DNA of 64,000 bases from Chthonomonas sp035294165 (GCF_035294165.1 NZ_DATGLN010000075.1:34555-98554), one strand, 5' to 3'. Shown: positions 28,001 through 36,449, numbered from the stretch's first letter. The notes: generated from the sequence alone by a model not told the origin. Made by a program: numbers and translations.

Positions 28001-28298
28001 TGTGAGCTTCATCGATCCCAAGGGGCTGCGAAATCTGGAAGGCCCGAACGACCCAAAGATCCGCTTCCATCAGACCATTAAGGAACTCGAGCAACGGTTG
28101 GGCGATCCGACAGTTATCCTAAACTCATTCATCATCTCCAGCACGCCCTACCAAACGGTTTCGTGGTGGAACTCCGGGATGACAGAAGAGAGCCTTGAGG
28201 CGTGCAACGTCCTCTTCCAGTGCAAGGCTCCAACCACATACATCGAGAAACTGCTGCAGAAGCTCCTGTCGCCGAATAATGTGGCAACGTCGGCATAG
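24999..28298 (+). CDS. Type III Res-like DEAD/DEAH helicase with C-terminal nuclease
   Basis: About 1099 residues. The ATG overlaps the preceding stop and has AGGAGG nine bases upstream. Walker A is MATGSGKTLLMHI (about 190-203), Walker B VLVDEGHRGTSG (about 291-302) and motif VI IIQLFGRGVRL (about 608-618), as in restriction Res subunits. Near the C-terminus YPDFILW and FIDPKG (about 985-1006) fit a PD-(D/E)xK nuclease core. Residues ~8-18 are encoded by the right arm of the neighbouring cassette, and residues ~70-102 by a further repeat insertion. With the SNF2 helicase and Mod-like protein it would form a restriction-type system. The third catalytic position is Asp rather than Glu, which is seen in some families. 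Confidence 0.87.
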   Translation: MSRRSASSGRQVSQSPALKFEQRLVLHQWLLGLFGMSSFERLAANLKAPELEGFDENNASRFYHVLRLRDWGTERWGDGGTGRGGDREGQITGSPSRQVSPSDLLAYDQNIVRHWKQITERRNHGGPFLYPKYFQYLALLFTEIYLDRYFRDAEGLLANLNAHVATFNASAPEASHIGPYTGQDLNKLAFWMATGSGKTLLMHINILQYQHYLQAHNRERELNRIILLTPNEGLSHQHLEEFQLSGIEAELFSKEGRGLFTGRAVEILDIHKLRDEMGEKTVAVDAFEGNNLVLVDEGHRGTSGAETGAWMQKRNQLCENGFSFEYSATFGQAMKASGNRTLEQTYARCILFDYSYKYFYADGYGKDYRILNLAEDSDEAIRHRYLTACLLSFYQQLKLYRDRAQEFRPFLIERPLWVFVGGSVNAVRSENKRKVSDVVDILLFLASFVRERGDSVSVIEQLLRGRSGLLDARKRDIFAGAFQYLNTLGLTPDQVFDDILRVLFNASTTAALHVENLKGTDGEVALRLGDNEPFGVINVGDASALCKLCEGQRELIVTEKAFSGSLFRALNDEASTVNILIGSKKFTEGWSSWRVSTMGLMNIGRNEGPQIIQLFGRGVRLKGKDFSLKRSRRLEGVSAPRNIETLETLNIFGIRADYMRQFKEYLEDEGLPANEDRIEFVLPVIKNLGSKKLKIVRLKEGVNFKTNGQKPVLDGEPPEFLKKHPVVLDWYPKLQAMASGAGSASTQAAERDRCSFEESHLAFLDLDAIYFELQQFKNERSWHNLTIPRDCVASLLKRKEWYTLYIPGEEMEFRSLQQVSRWQEIATALLKKYLDRYYKFRKQEFEGKHLEYQELSEHDPNFVSEYRLLIERSRADILQKLEEIKGLIESGSLKEAEFSRLAFEQGSFKAIAFAGHLYQPLIYVGDNLIEVKPVVLENEGERDFVLDLQKFCESSKGKDFLKGKELYLLRNLSRGRGIGFFEAGNFYPDFILWLLVNGKQYVSFIDPKGLRNLEGPNDPKIRFHQTIKELEQRLGDPTVILNSFIISSTPYQTVSWWNSGMTEESLEACNVLFQCKAPTTYIEKLLQKLLSPNNVATSA
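25203..25302 (+). repeat. Gene-less 8-base-period element inside the Res-like gene
   Basis: The left arm (25203-25264) is about eight degenerate GRGACAGG octamers. The right arm (25278-25302) reads GTCGCC, GTCGCC, GTCTCC in the inverse sense. Only about 12 bases separate the arms, so this is a non-coding version of the four-helix-bundle cassette. It is read through in frame as a Gly/Arg/Asp-rich loop near residue 70-102 of the helicase. Confidence 0.7.
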
Positions 28299-28513
28299 TT
28301 GCCGTTTGGGGGTGGGCGGTTATCAGCGCCAAAGCGAGCGCTCCCAAGGAAGCGGGCAGACCTGAAAGAAATACTTCATAGCGCACGGTTGCGCGAGGGG
28401 GCGCTCCGGCTTCAGTCTTAGCGAAGCGTTATATCCTGTGCGCGACGGACAGAACAGGCATCCTTCATCCTTCAAAAACCGGTGAGAGTTTCGTCTGCTT
28501 CCTCTTGAAACGC
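28299..28513. other. Right edge of the defence-like island, no gene
   Basis: About 215 bases between the Res-like gene and the convergent acyl-CoA dehydrogenase-like gene. No terminator hairpin with a T-tract, tRNA or direct repeat matching the left edge was found. Confidence 0.45.
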
Positions 28514-29749
28514 CTAGGAGGACGTTTCCGCAGGAGGCAGCAGCTCCTCCAAAGTCTCCTCTTCCAGGAGTTGCAGAGTGGCGGCCATCACCTCTTGCGT
28601 TTGTGCTTGCACCGTGTAGAACATCGCCTCGCGGAAGAGGCGCTGAGCCGGGTTAGAAAGCAGGTTGGCCGCTCCGCTGCTGGCCGCCACGGCGGCATGG
28701 GCGGCGCGGACGGCCAAGCGGATGGCATGGGCACGCAGGCGAACCGCTTTTTCAAAGAAATCCGGCTCGTTGTTGCGTGCGTTCCACTCCGCAATGGCAC
28801 GACGGGTGCGGGCAAGCTCTTGGGTGAAATGGTCTGCGGATTGGTGAATGGCCGGTAGGGGGCGTTTTTCCGCCAGGCTGCAGAGCAGGCGCACGGCTCC
28901 CGCGGCGCAGCCTATGGGGAGCGCTGTGCCGCCCAAAACGCCCTTGCGGTCGTTGCAGCGCAGGGTCTCTCTATCGGAAAAGTGCAGGCGATGGGCTTCG
29001 GGCACGAAGAGGCCTTCAAGGGTGAGGGTAACCGTTGCCGAGGCGTTCATGGCGCAGAGGCGCAACGGCGGAGAAGCCTGATAACGGCCCCAATCCCCAT
29101 CGGGTGGTGTAAGCCCCTCGAACAGTTCCGGAAACTCCTCTCGGTTCGCCGGCACCCACACGTAGACGAAGCGCTCGTCCGGCAAAGTGGCGCCGAAAAC
29201 GACCTGGTTCATGAGGCCCCATCCGGTAACCCATGGGGCGGTACCGTAAAGGCGATAGCCGCCTGGCACAGGTTCCGCGCGTAGCACGGGAGGCCCGGGG
29301 CGACGTAGGTGGGCAAAGGAGACACCGCACAGCATCCGTCCCGCGGCAAGCTCCGGCACGAGGCGCTCTTTGAGGGCGGGGTTCGGCCCATTGGCGATCA
29401 TGCGTGATGGGCCGTGATGTTGCGCCTGCACGAAGGTGGTAACGCCGCAGGCGGAGGCGAGTATCTCGGTGATGGCCCGCTGCGTCTCGCCCGAGACGTT
29501 GGATCCACCGTACTCTTTGGGCAACGCAATCCCCAAGAGGCCGGCTTCGGCTAGGGCACGAAAATTCTCTCGGTTGGGGCCGTCGGCCTGGTCGCTTCTC
29601 TCCGCGTTGGGCAACAGAACCTCTTCGGCAATTTGGCGTGCTTTGGCGATAAGCTGTTCTTCTTCGGGGGTGTGGTGGGCGCTTTCTGGGGTCGGCAAGC
29701 CCACCGCATCCTCTGTGTTATCTGCCGGGCCACAACTGCCGGAAGCCAT
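28514..29749 (-). CDS. Acyl-CoA dehydrogenase-family protein
   Basis: A 411-residue flavoprotein-type fold. The N-terminal helical part contains LAEAGLLGIALPKEYGGSNV, the usual acyl-CoA dehydrogenase opening. The middle beta domain holds LYGTAPWVTG, in the place of the FAD-binding G-x-K-x-W/F-I-T segment. The C-terminal helices are Ala-rich. The sequence is divergent: the usual catalytic Glu region near the C-terminus is not obvious, so it may act on another substrate (related families include nitroalkane oxidase and hydroxylase types). GAGGAG precedes the ATG. It is monocistronic. Confidence 0.8.
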   Translation of the reverse strand: MASGSCGPADNTEDAVGLPTPESAHHTPEEEQLIAKARQIAEEVLLPNAERSDQADGPNRENFRALAEAGLLGIALPKEYGGSNVSGETQRAITEILASACGVTTFVQAQHHGPSRMIANGPNPALKERLVPELAAGRMLCGVSFAHLRRPGPPVLRAEPVPGGYRLYGTAPWVTGWGLMNQVVFGATLPDERFVYVWVPANREEFPELFEGLTPPDGDWGRYQASPPLRLCAMNASATVTLTLEGLFVPEAHRLHFSDRETLRCNDRKGVLGGTALPIGCAAGAVRLLCSLAEKRPLPAIHQSADHFTQELARTRRAIAEWNARNNEPDFFEKAVRLRAHAIRLAVRAAHAAVAASSGAANLLSNPAQRLFREAMFYTVQAQTQEVMAATLQLLEEETLEELLPPAETSS

Positions 29750-29892
29750 CGCTTTTGTCTCCTCTCATCGTGCCATACTGCTATTTAAAGTTTACCTGCT
29801 CCAATGAAAAAAATCTCCTAGAGCGCAGGCCTCTCCTTATAGACTTTATGTGGCCTGAAAGCAAAAGAGATGCCTAAATTTACGAACCGTTT

Positions 29893-30957
29893 CTACTTTT
29901 TGGCCTCTGCGTTGGCAACGTCTTCGTATTCTGCCTTAAGCGTCTGGTCAATAAGATGAAGCCACCTCATCAAATAGGCTCCTTGCCGTCGGGTTTCTGG
30001 CGAGGGGTAGTGGTCGTAGACAACACGTACCTTCCCATTGGCATCTTTAAGGTAGGTCTCCCCATAAGACATTCTGTCTATGTAGAGAGTTGCTATTACT
30101 CCGCGCAGCAACCCCAGTTTCTGAGGGTCTATCAGTTTCAGGTCTGGTACAGGCCCGTTCCAATGGTTGGCTTCGGCCTGGTGATAGACCGTCATCGCTT
30201 TCGGCCCTGCCGTCTCCTTCAACATCGCCTTAATCAATTCCTGATCGCTTATGCGGGGAATGCCGGAGTGAGGGCTATCATCAAGGTAGGCAATGCCATA
30301 AAAAGGATTATGTGAGTAGACCCATGCCTCTTTCAACAACCACTCTATGCGTTTTTTAACCGGGTCTGCTATCCATGCTCTTCGAGCGGCCTCGTACTGT
30401 TCGTAACTGACATTCTGTGGTTCCGGCCGCATAATGTATTTGTACCACAGCAGCATTCCGAGTTTGAAGGCGGAGGTAGGGTCTTTTTTCGGGTCGAAAT
30501 CGGTGGCTTCCAGCTTTTGCAGTTCGGCATCCCAGTATTTTGGGCTGCACTGCATGAGGCCTATCCAGGCATAGATCGAGTTGGGATGGGTTTGGAGGTA
30601 GCTTTGAAAGAGCTTTTCGGCAGCATCGAAGGCATGTTTCTCTTCGAGGATTTTGAAGGCTTTGCGTAAGGTCCTATCCTGCATCATGGGATAGAGACGC
30701 ACGCAACCAAGGCAGGCCACATCATCAAATGTCCCACCAAAAAATTTGCCTGGCAGGCCGATTTTATTGCCATTGGGCAGTATAATAGTGCCTGTCCAAT
30801 CGGGCTTGTAATGTTTGAGGAGTTCTGCTGTGCTATTTGGTGTGTTGGTTTGGCGTAGTGTGGGCGCTTGGCCGCCCAATAGCCTCAGGGCGAGGAGCAG
30901 GCACAGTGCTATAACCGCAAACGATTTTATGTGTAGCAGGTTTCGCCTTGCTTTCAT
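29893..30957 (-). CDS. Secreted hypothetical protein with TPR-like segment
   Basis: 354 residues with a clear signal peptide (basic start, hydrophobic SFAVIALCLLLALRLLGG). Residues ~95-160 look like a tetratricopeptide-type helix pair (AFDAAEKLFQSYLQTHPNSIYAWIGLMQC). The remainder is rich in Tyr, Trp and Lys with no recognised family. AAGGAGATAAACC precedes the ATG. It lies downstream of another exported orphan gene on the same strand, separated by a hairpin. Confidence 0.65.
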   Translation of the reverse strand: MKARRNLLHIKSFAVIALCLLLALRLLGGQAPTLRQTNTPNSTAELLKHYKPDWTGTIILPNGNKIGLPGKFFGGTFDDVACLGCVRLYPMMQDRTLRKAFKILEEKHAFDAAEKLFQSYLQTHPNSIYAWIGLMQCSPKYWDAELQKLEATDFDPKKDPTSAFKLGMLLWYKYIMRPEPQNVSYEQYEAARRAWIADPVKKRIEWLLKEAWVYSHNPFYGIAYLDDSPHSGIPRISDQELIKAMLKETAGPKAMTVYHQAEANHWNGPVPDLKLIDPQKLGLLRGVIATLYIDRMSYGETYLKDANGKVRVVYDHYPSPETRRQGAYLMRWLHLIDQTLKAEYEDVANAEAKK

Positions 30958-30982
30958 GGTTTATCTCCTTAATTCGTGGAAA

Positions 30983-31009
30983 CCTCGGCAGGCCTAAGGC
31001 CTGCCGAGG
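30983..31009 (-). terminator. Perfect hairpin between two exported-protein genes
   Basis: A 12-bp perfect stem (CCTCGGCAGGCC 30983-30994 with 30998-31009) and a three-base loop. On the minus strand it follows the stop of the upstream gene by about 12 bases and is followed by only TTT, so it is a terminator or attenuator of moderate strength. Confidence 0.65.
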
Positions 31010-31021
31010 AAAAAAAGCAGT

Positions 31022-32837
31022 TCAATGGAAATGCATGACTTTTTGGACGTGGTATCCTGCCACAGGAATGTTGAGAACCACGCCTGGAATATCTACTATT
31101 TGGGCGTACCAGGTTGCCTCTCCGGAATATCCATGCGCATCGTAGACGGGGCAGGTGCCACCCTCTTCATGCCAAACCAGACCAACCCAGATTTCAACAT
31201 ATGTATGAGGATCGATATTAACTTCTACAGTTGATTCTTGCGTATAGTCCTCCTCCTGACTGAAATTGAGATTGATGGCTGTTTGTAATGCCAATTTCTC
31301 AAGCGGACCTAACTGAAAGTTGATCGAGCCGCCGTTTGTGAGCTTCAGGTCAACAGTATTTTTGTATGTCTGCTTTTGTGCCTGGTCGGATTGCCGGTTG
31401 TCGAAAAAGCTAATAAGCTTCCAATCATTTTTAATATCCTGTGGCTGCCAACCTAGTGGTTCCCCATCTAAAATATCCTGAGTGATCGGATGGCATACCG
31501 TCTTTTTGGGGTCTCGTATCCATTCGCTTTTGTCGCCGTATTTGAAGTGGAAATTCACGTAGACGTTGCCGGTAGCGCTGGCCTGTTCGCCGTTGGAATC
31601 CGGCGTCGAATCCGTAAGGCGCACGAATGCATGGGTTGTTACCGTGCTCATCGAGTTGCTTTGAACGTCGTGTTCGAAATATTCAATGCCCTTTGGCCCG
31701 ATGGCATCCTCAAAGAAAAGTATAGGCTGTCCAGGTGGAAAGTCCGCGGCGGTTTGCAAGTGATCCGGACTTGCATTGAAAAAACCATCCTGATTAATGT
31801 TGAGCAGAGTTTCAATCCATTCATATGTGCTGTTGGCACCCCAGCCGCCCACGGGCGACGCCGTGTAAGTGATAGTAACTCTGTTTTGCTTTATGAGGCT
31901 GGCAGGAAACGGTGTCCAGTCCGGCTTCACGGTGTTTTGAACCAGCTTGAAGCTGTTGGGGCAGGGGTCGCCATCGTTTTCGGGCAGATCGGGCACCCGA
32001 GTCGGTACGTTGTTAATAAGCTCACGATGATAGGTGGCCCCTAAGCTGGTGCTTACATACACCCCACGTGTGTCCGGCTGAACCCTTACATTGAAGTTCA
32101 AGAACCCACCACACCCCACAGGGGTTACGCTGGGAGACCAGGAGGCTTGAATCTGCCCCGAAAGCGGGATTTCGAACTTGGCTATGCCCGCTGAACCATC
32201 AAGATGCACCAGGTGCTCCCCCTGCCGGTAGCCGCTGACAGCGGTATCGGTATCGTTTGTCACCAAATCGTCGCCCCATCCGTCGTTCACATCGCCTTGG
32301 CCATTTGGCCCTGCACTATAATCCGCGTGACAATCCTCTAAAACCCATAGGTCTTTAGGGGCGTTCGGAAGCGGAAGCCCCGTCATGGGGTCTTCCCAAA
32401 TAAACATTCCGTAGAGAATTCCTTTAGTCGAGTATTGGGCGTTGAGATTAGGCCCTGAGCTGCCCGTGCTAAAGAAGTAGCTTCCGGAAGCCGAGAAGAT
32501 ATAGCCCATGCCAAGAGGGTCTATTCTATAGGGGAAGGAATAAGGCGGTGGCCAGGGGGCTTTATCCGTCATAGGGGTGGGATTGCTTGCCGGAATGATA
32601 GATGAGTCGATCTCACCTACGGGGAGATAATAGGGACCAACCCATGCTCCAAAAGGCGATCCAGGCGGGTAGGGGCCGGGAGGTGGATATTGGGCTAGCG
32701 CATGAGGGGAGACGGAGAGGTAAACCAGGATGAACAAAGCTGCGATCGTGCCCTTAAACCAGAAGGTGACTACGGGGGGTGGGCAGCATAACACCCTGCA
32801 ACTGTGACTTCTTACCGTTTAGGTAATAGGCGTTCAT
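31022..32837 (-). CDS. Large secreted hypothetical protein, apparently frameshifted near its start
   Basis: The long frame (from a GTG at 32794, 590 residues) has a signal peptide (GTIAALFILVYLSVSPHALA), then a Pro/Gly/Tyr segment and a beta-rich body with acidic Ca-binding-like patches (GPNGQGDVNDGWGDDL). The GTG has no proper ribosome site. An ATG at 32837 has AAGGAG 10 bases upstream and lies behind a strong promoter, but its frame (MNAYYLNGKKSQ...) hits a stop 27 codons on. Dropping one base from the run of six G at 32774-32779 would join the two frames. Either the run is a real slippage or phase-variation site, or it is a sequencing error. No family is recognised. Confidence 0.65.
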
Positions 32838-32863
32838 GAGGATGTATCTCCTTTGTTTTACAG

Positions 32864-32900
32864 AATAGGTAGCTTCTACGGTAGAAGCTACAAACCTATT
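32864..32900 (-). promoter_or_regulatory. Long inverted repeat at the predicted 5' end of the exported-protein mRNA
   Basis: GTAGCTTCTAC (32869-32879) and GTAGAAGCTAC (32881-32891) are perfect inverses, and outside them AATAGG (32864-32869) pairs with CCTATT (32895-32900). The predicted transcription start falls at about 32891, so this is either a stabilising 5' hairpin of the message or an operator overlapping the start site. Confidence 0.65.
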
Positions 32901-32926
32901 ATAACATAGTGTCTTATTTGCGTCAA
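32898..32926 (-). promoter_or_regulatory. Near-consensus sigma-70 promoter of the secreted-protein gene
   Basis: On the minus strand, TTGACG (32926-32921), a 17-base spacer and a perfect TATAAT (32903-32898). It points to the ATG at 32837 and so supports that start. Confidence 0.82.
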
Positions 32927-32999
32927 CACTTTTTTTGCCTTCTTAAAGTTCAGCTTTTGACAGAGGGAGATGTAGCGAAGCAGAGTGTATGTAAAGCAT

Positions 33000-33674
33000 C
33001 TAAGAATCTGGAGCAAGCAGACGAAGGCGGTGGATACGACGGGCTTTAAGGCCGGGCACCTGCTGACCAAGCGCCTCGACCACCTCGTTGGGGCGCACGT
33101 TGCCCGTCTCCCCCATGCCGAGGCGCATGATAAGCACAAACTGGTTGTTCCGAAAACTCTCCGGCTTAAGCTGAAGCGTATGAAGGTAGGGCCTTATGTC
33201 TACGGTGCGCGACTTTCCCTCGCGCTCGCGTGCGATCGTCACCTGGGGTTGGGCGAGTAGGTGGGCAATTGCCCGCTCTATCGTTTCGAGGGGTATCGGT
33301 TCCGGGGTGCTGCAAACCACCTCGTAATCGGCACGGTCTAGCTCGCCGAAAAGGTTGCGCTCCTGTTGCTCTTCCGAAACGGGAAAGCACCGAATAATCC
33401 GAATGCCGGGCGGAAGAACGGCATTAAGCCGCTCTTGCACCTCTTGCGGTGGAATAAGCTCTGTTAGCTCCAAGGCCACCCGCTCCTCGGCTCCGGTAAC
33501 GCCCACGCCTAAGGCGGAGGCAAACGAGAGCCGTTCCCGCGGATTAAAACCGCCGGAGAACGCAATGGGCAGGCCCGAGCGCCGAATGGCCCTCTCGAAT
33601 GTGCGCAGGATGTCGAGGTGGCCTAGCCAGCGGACAGGCTCCTCTTTGGTAAAAAAGAGAATATAACGTGGCAT
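33000..33674 (-). CDS. DUF2344 / TIGR03936-type radical SAM-linked protein
   Basis: 224 residues matching the protein that is normally encoded next to, or fused to, a large radical SAM protein (TIGR03960). Typical features are Y-I-L-F-F-T-K at the N-terminus, RWLGHLDILRTFERAIRRSG, and P-I-A-F-S-G-G-F-N-P-R. The molecular role is not established. The radical SAM partner is not in this window, so here it stands apart. The ATG start has no strong ribosome site in view. Confidence 0.85.
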   Translation of the reverse strand: MPRYILFFTKEEPVRWLGHLDILRTFERAIRRSGLPIAFSGGFNPRERLSFASALGVGVTGAEERVALELTELIPPQEVQERLNAVLPPGIRIIRCFPVSEEQQERNLFGELDRADYEVVCSTPEPIPLETIERAIAHLLAQPQVTIAREREGKSRTVDIRPYLHTLQLKPESFRNNQFVLIMRLGMGETGNVRPNEVVEALGQQVPGLKARRIHRLRLLAPDS

Positions 33675-33745
33675 AAAGCTGACCCATGAAAAAGAGCGGA
33701 GGCAAAACGCTTCCGCCCTTCTTTACCAGATGTAACCGGTTGGTG

Positions 33746-34072
33746 CTAGCTCTTATTTGTTTTCGATTCGTGGTCTTTCTTGTAGGCGGCCTCCGCCTTG
33801 GCAAGCTGCTCCTTTGGGCTGAGCTTGGCGAACGCGCCAGGGCAGCCGCCACAGCAGAAGTGAACCCGATAATGGCCCACAACCACCGGCTTGCCGGCCT
33901 GCATCTTCGGGTCTACCTTATCGCCCGTGATGGGGCAAGTCCACACATCCACAATGGCCGGCTTTTTGGGGGCGGGCTTTTTCGCCGGAGCCTTTTTGGC
34001 CGGCGGGGCTGCAACTGCTACGGAGACGCTAAGGGCAGCGAGCAAGGTTGAGAACAAGGCTGTTTTCTTCAT
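33746..34072 (-). CDS. Small exported Cys-containing (YHS-like) protein
   Basis: About 108 residues. The ATG at 34072 starts a signal peptide (KKTALFSTLLAALSVSVAVAA), followed by a Lys/Pro/Ala linker (KKAPAKKPAPKKP). The C-terminal domain has C-P-I-T-G and F-C-C-G-G-C-P-G with HYRVHF between them, which looks like a metal-binding YHS-like unit seen in heavy-metal proteins. GGAGG lies ~12 bases before the ATG. It is probably periplasmic or surface-linked. The metal is unknown. Confidence 0.72.
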   Translation of the reverse strand: MKKTALFSTLLAALSVSVAVAAPPAKKAPAKKPAPKKPAIVDVWTCPITGDKVDPKMQAGKPVVVGHYRVHFCCGGCPGAFAKLSPKEQLAKAEAAYKKDHESKTNKS

Positions 34073-34305
34073 AACGAACTCTTGACCTCCTTTGTCGGTT
34101 TTGCCCATGGAGCAAAAACCAACATGATGGATTAAGGATTTAGAACCTTCTTCCGCTTGCAGACAGAGGCAAGCGAAAATATGTGCCACAACAACAGTTT
34201 ACCGTAAAACCATGTTGTGGCACAACCATTTCAAATTACGGTTTGGACAATGCCTACGTTACAGGTAAGGGCTTCAGCCCGCCGCAGGAAAGGGAGGTAC
34301 CCGCA

Positions 34306-34328
34306 GGGGAGGCTTGTGCCCACCCTTC
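34306..34328 (+). repeat. Palindromic repeat, GGGGAGGC-TTGT-GCCCACCC type
   Basis: One of four short dispersed palindromes in the window sharing an (R)GGTAGGC stem, a loop of about TTGT, and a trailing CTTC. The others are at 36383, 49824 and 53083. This copy lies between the Cys-containing protein and tRNA-Phe. Confidence 0.6.
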
Positions 34329-34372
34329 AAGCAGACCAGGCGGAGCGTTCCCTGGCTCTACGGAGTGTAAGC

Positions 34373-34402
34373 TTGACAAGCGGACGCTCGAAACGTTATA
34401 AT
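34373..34402 (+). promoter_or_regulatory. Promoter of tRNA-Phe
   Basis: A consensus TTGACA (34373-34378) and consensus TATAAT (34397-34402), separated by 18 bases. The tRNA starts 20 bases after the -10 box. This is an unusually complete sigma-70 promoter. Confidence 0.92.
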
Positions 34403-34421
34403 AAAAGCTCGGTAGAGGTAA

Positions 34422-34494
<73 letters not shown>

Positions 34495-34536
34495 CTTTCC
34501 TCCTTACCATCTGGACTTTTCGCTTTGTGTGGTTCA

Positions 34537-34570
34537 GGGTTCGACTCGAAACGAGTCGAACCCGTATTTC
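34537..34570 (+). terminator. Hairpin terminator after tRNA-Phe
   Basis: A perfect 12-bp stem (34537-34548 with 34552-34563) and an AAA loop. It is followed by GTATTTCTTG. The stem sequence GGTTCGACTC resembles a tRNA T arm and might be a fragment of an old tRNA. Confidence 0.72.
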
Positions 34571-34653
34571 TTGCATGGTAATTTCCGCTGCTTTTGGGGA
34601 ATAACTCTTCTAGAACCGCAGATTGTTGAATTGTGTTGTAGGAGAGACCCTCT

Positions 34654-36372
34654 ATGGCAAACCTCGCGATCGAGGTGCGATGCGCGCGTTTGGGAGAGCT
34701 TTTGGTTGAAACCGGCCTCATCAATACCCAACAGCTTCAAAAAGCCCTGCAGGTGCAGCAAGAGACCGGCAAGTTCCTCGGTGAAACCCTTGTTTCGCTT
34801 GGGTTCATCTCGCCCAACGATCTCGGCCCGTGTTTAAAAGCGATAACGGGCTTTCCTTTTATCCACTTAGGTGAGACCTATGTAGACCTAGGCGTTGCCC
34901 ATGCCCTTTCCGATGCAGTGGCCAGACGCATGAAAGCGCTCCCTTTTCAGAAAAAGCAGGAGGGCATCTGTGTGGCGCTGGCCGATCCCCTCGATGTGAG
35001 CGCTCTAGACGAGCTGCGGCGACGCTTTAATCAACGCATCCTCCCCTACCTAGCCCTCGAATCGGACCTCCTAGAGGCCATAGAACGCGTCTATCGGCAG
35101 CGCCCAAGGGCGGCCTCAGTACTGCAAGAGATGGATGGCCAGACGCCCGAGGCGGAGTTGAGCACGGACGAGCTGCTCGGGATGGCTGAGGACGCCCCCA
35201 TTGTGCGCTTGGTGAACGGCCTTATTCAAGACGCCATCGCGGGCGGCGTAAGCGATATCCATATCGAGCCGCAGGAGACCACGGTGCGGGTGCGGTTTCG
35301 CCAAGATGGATTGCTTTATGACCAGATGACCTTGCCACGAGGGCACTACGCGGCCGTGATCTCGCGCATTAAAATTTTGGCCCATATGAACATCGCGGAG
35401 AGGCGGCGCCCTCAAGATGGTAGGTTTGTGATGCACGGAGAGAACGGCGAAGTTTATGACCTACGCATCAGCACCATCCCTGTTATCTACGGCGAAAAGG
35501 TGGTGATGCGTCTGCTAAAAAAGACCGGTATCCTCACCAGCCCCGACAAACTAGGGCTTTTGCCGGAACAGCGGGCCATTTTCGATAAGATGACGCGCCA
35601 GGCCTACGGCATTCTTCTGGTCACCGGCCCCACCGGCTCAGGAAAGACCACGACACTCTACTCTATTCTCAATCGCATTAACCAAACGGAGCGCAACATC
35701 AGCACCATTGAAGACCCGGTGGAGTACCATCTTAACGGCGTCAACCAAATGCAGGTGATGCCCCAAATCGGTATCACCTTTGCCAGTGGGCTGCGCGCTT
35801 TGATGCGCCAAGACCCCGATGTGATTATGGTGGGCGAGATACGGGATAAAGAGACGGCGGAGACGGCCATTCAGGCCGCTCTCACCGGCCATCTTGTGCT
35901 TTCCACCTTGCATACGAACGACGCGCCCGGAGCCATCGTTCGGCTTCAGAACATGGGCATCGAGCCGTTTCTTATCAGCTCGGCACTTATTGGGGTGATA
36001 GGCCAAAGGCTCGTGCGCACCGTTTGCCCGCATTGTCGAGAGCTGTTTCCTCCTCCGCCCGGCCTACTGGATTCTTTGGGGATTCGTTTGCCCAACGGCT
36101 TTCGACCGGTGCTGGCGCGGGGGGCAGGCTGTCCACGTTGTGGAGGGCGCGGCATGAGAGGGCGCACGGCTCTGTTCGAGCTAATGCCTATGAGCGAAAC
36201 ATTGCGCCAAATGGCGCTTCAACAGCGGCCCGGTAGCGACCTGCAGCGGCAGGCCAAACTCGAAGGCATGATCACCATGCGAGAGGCCGGCTTACGGCGG
36301 GTTGTTGAGGGCATTACCACTCCGGACGAGCTAAGTCGCGTTCTGACGGTAGAGCATGGAGAGGGAAACTAG
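34654..36372 (+). CDS. Type IV pilus / type II secretion assembly ATPase (PilB/GspE)
   Basis: 572 residues. The N-terminal MshEN-type domain contains LGELLVETGLI and related repeats. The ATPase has Walker A VTGPTGSGKTTTLYSI (about 322-337), an Asp box, a Walker B region DVIMVGEIRDKETAETAI, and LSTLHTNDA. A four-Cys zinc site is present (VCPHC and CPRCG). The enzyme powers extension of type IV pili or pseudopili at the cytoplasmic membrane. No other pilus genes are nearby, so it stands alone or works with a distant cluster. PilB and GspE cannot be told apart from this window. Confidence 0.93.
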   Translation: MANLAIEVRCARLGELLVETGLINTQQLQKALQVQQETGKFLGETLVSLGFISPNDLGPCLKAITGFPFIHLGETYVDLGVAHALSDAVARRMKALPFQKKQEGICVALADPLDVSALDELRRRFNQRILPYLALESDLLEAIERVYRQRPRAASVLQEMDGQTPEAELSTDELLGMAEDAPIVRLVNGLIQDAIAGGVSDIHIEPQETTVRVRFRQDGLLYDQMTLPRGHYAAVISRIKILAHMNIAERRRPQDGRFVMHGENGEVYDLRISTIPVIYGEKVVMRLLKKTGILTSPDKLGLLPEQRAIFDKMTRQAYGILLVTGPTGSGKTTTLYSILNRINQTERNISTIEDPVEYHLNGVNQMQVMPQIGITFASGLRALMRQDPDVIMVGEIRDKETAETAIQAALTGHLVLSTLHTNDAPGAIVRLQNMGIEPFLISSALIGVIGQRLVRTVCPHCRELFPPPPGLLDSLGIRLPNGFRPVLARGAGCPRCGGRGMRGRTALFELMPMSETLRQMALQQRPGSDLQRQAKLEGMITMREAGLRRVVEGITTPDELSRVLTVEHGEGN

Positions 36373-36382
36373 AGAATTGAAG

Positions 36383-36417
36383 GTAGGGGTATAGGCCTGG
36401 TGCCTACTCTATCCCTC
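36383..36417. repeat. Palindromic repeat between convergent genes
   Basis: GGGGTATAGGC (36386-36396), loop CTGGT, then GCCTACTCTATCCC (36402-36415). It belongs to the same dispersed palindrome family as 34306, 49824 and 53083, and may double as a bidirectional terminator between the PilB-like and HD-GYP genes. Confidence 0.6.
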
Positions 36418-36449
36418 CTGCCCTATTTGGGCATGGTTTGAATAACGGT

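Noticed and set aside
18151..28298. DISARM or BREX identity
   Set aside because: DISARM needs DrmA (DUF1998 helicase), DrmB and usually DrmC. BREX needs PglZ and BrxC. None is seen.
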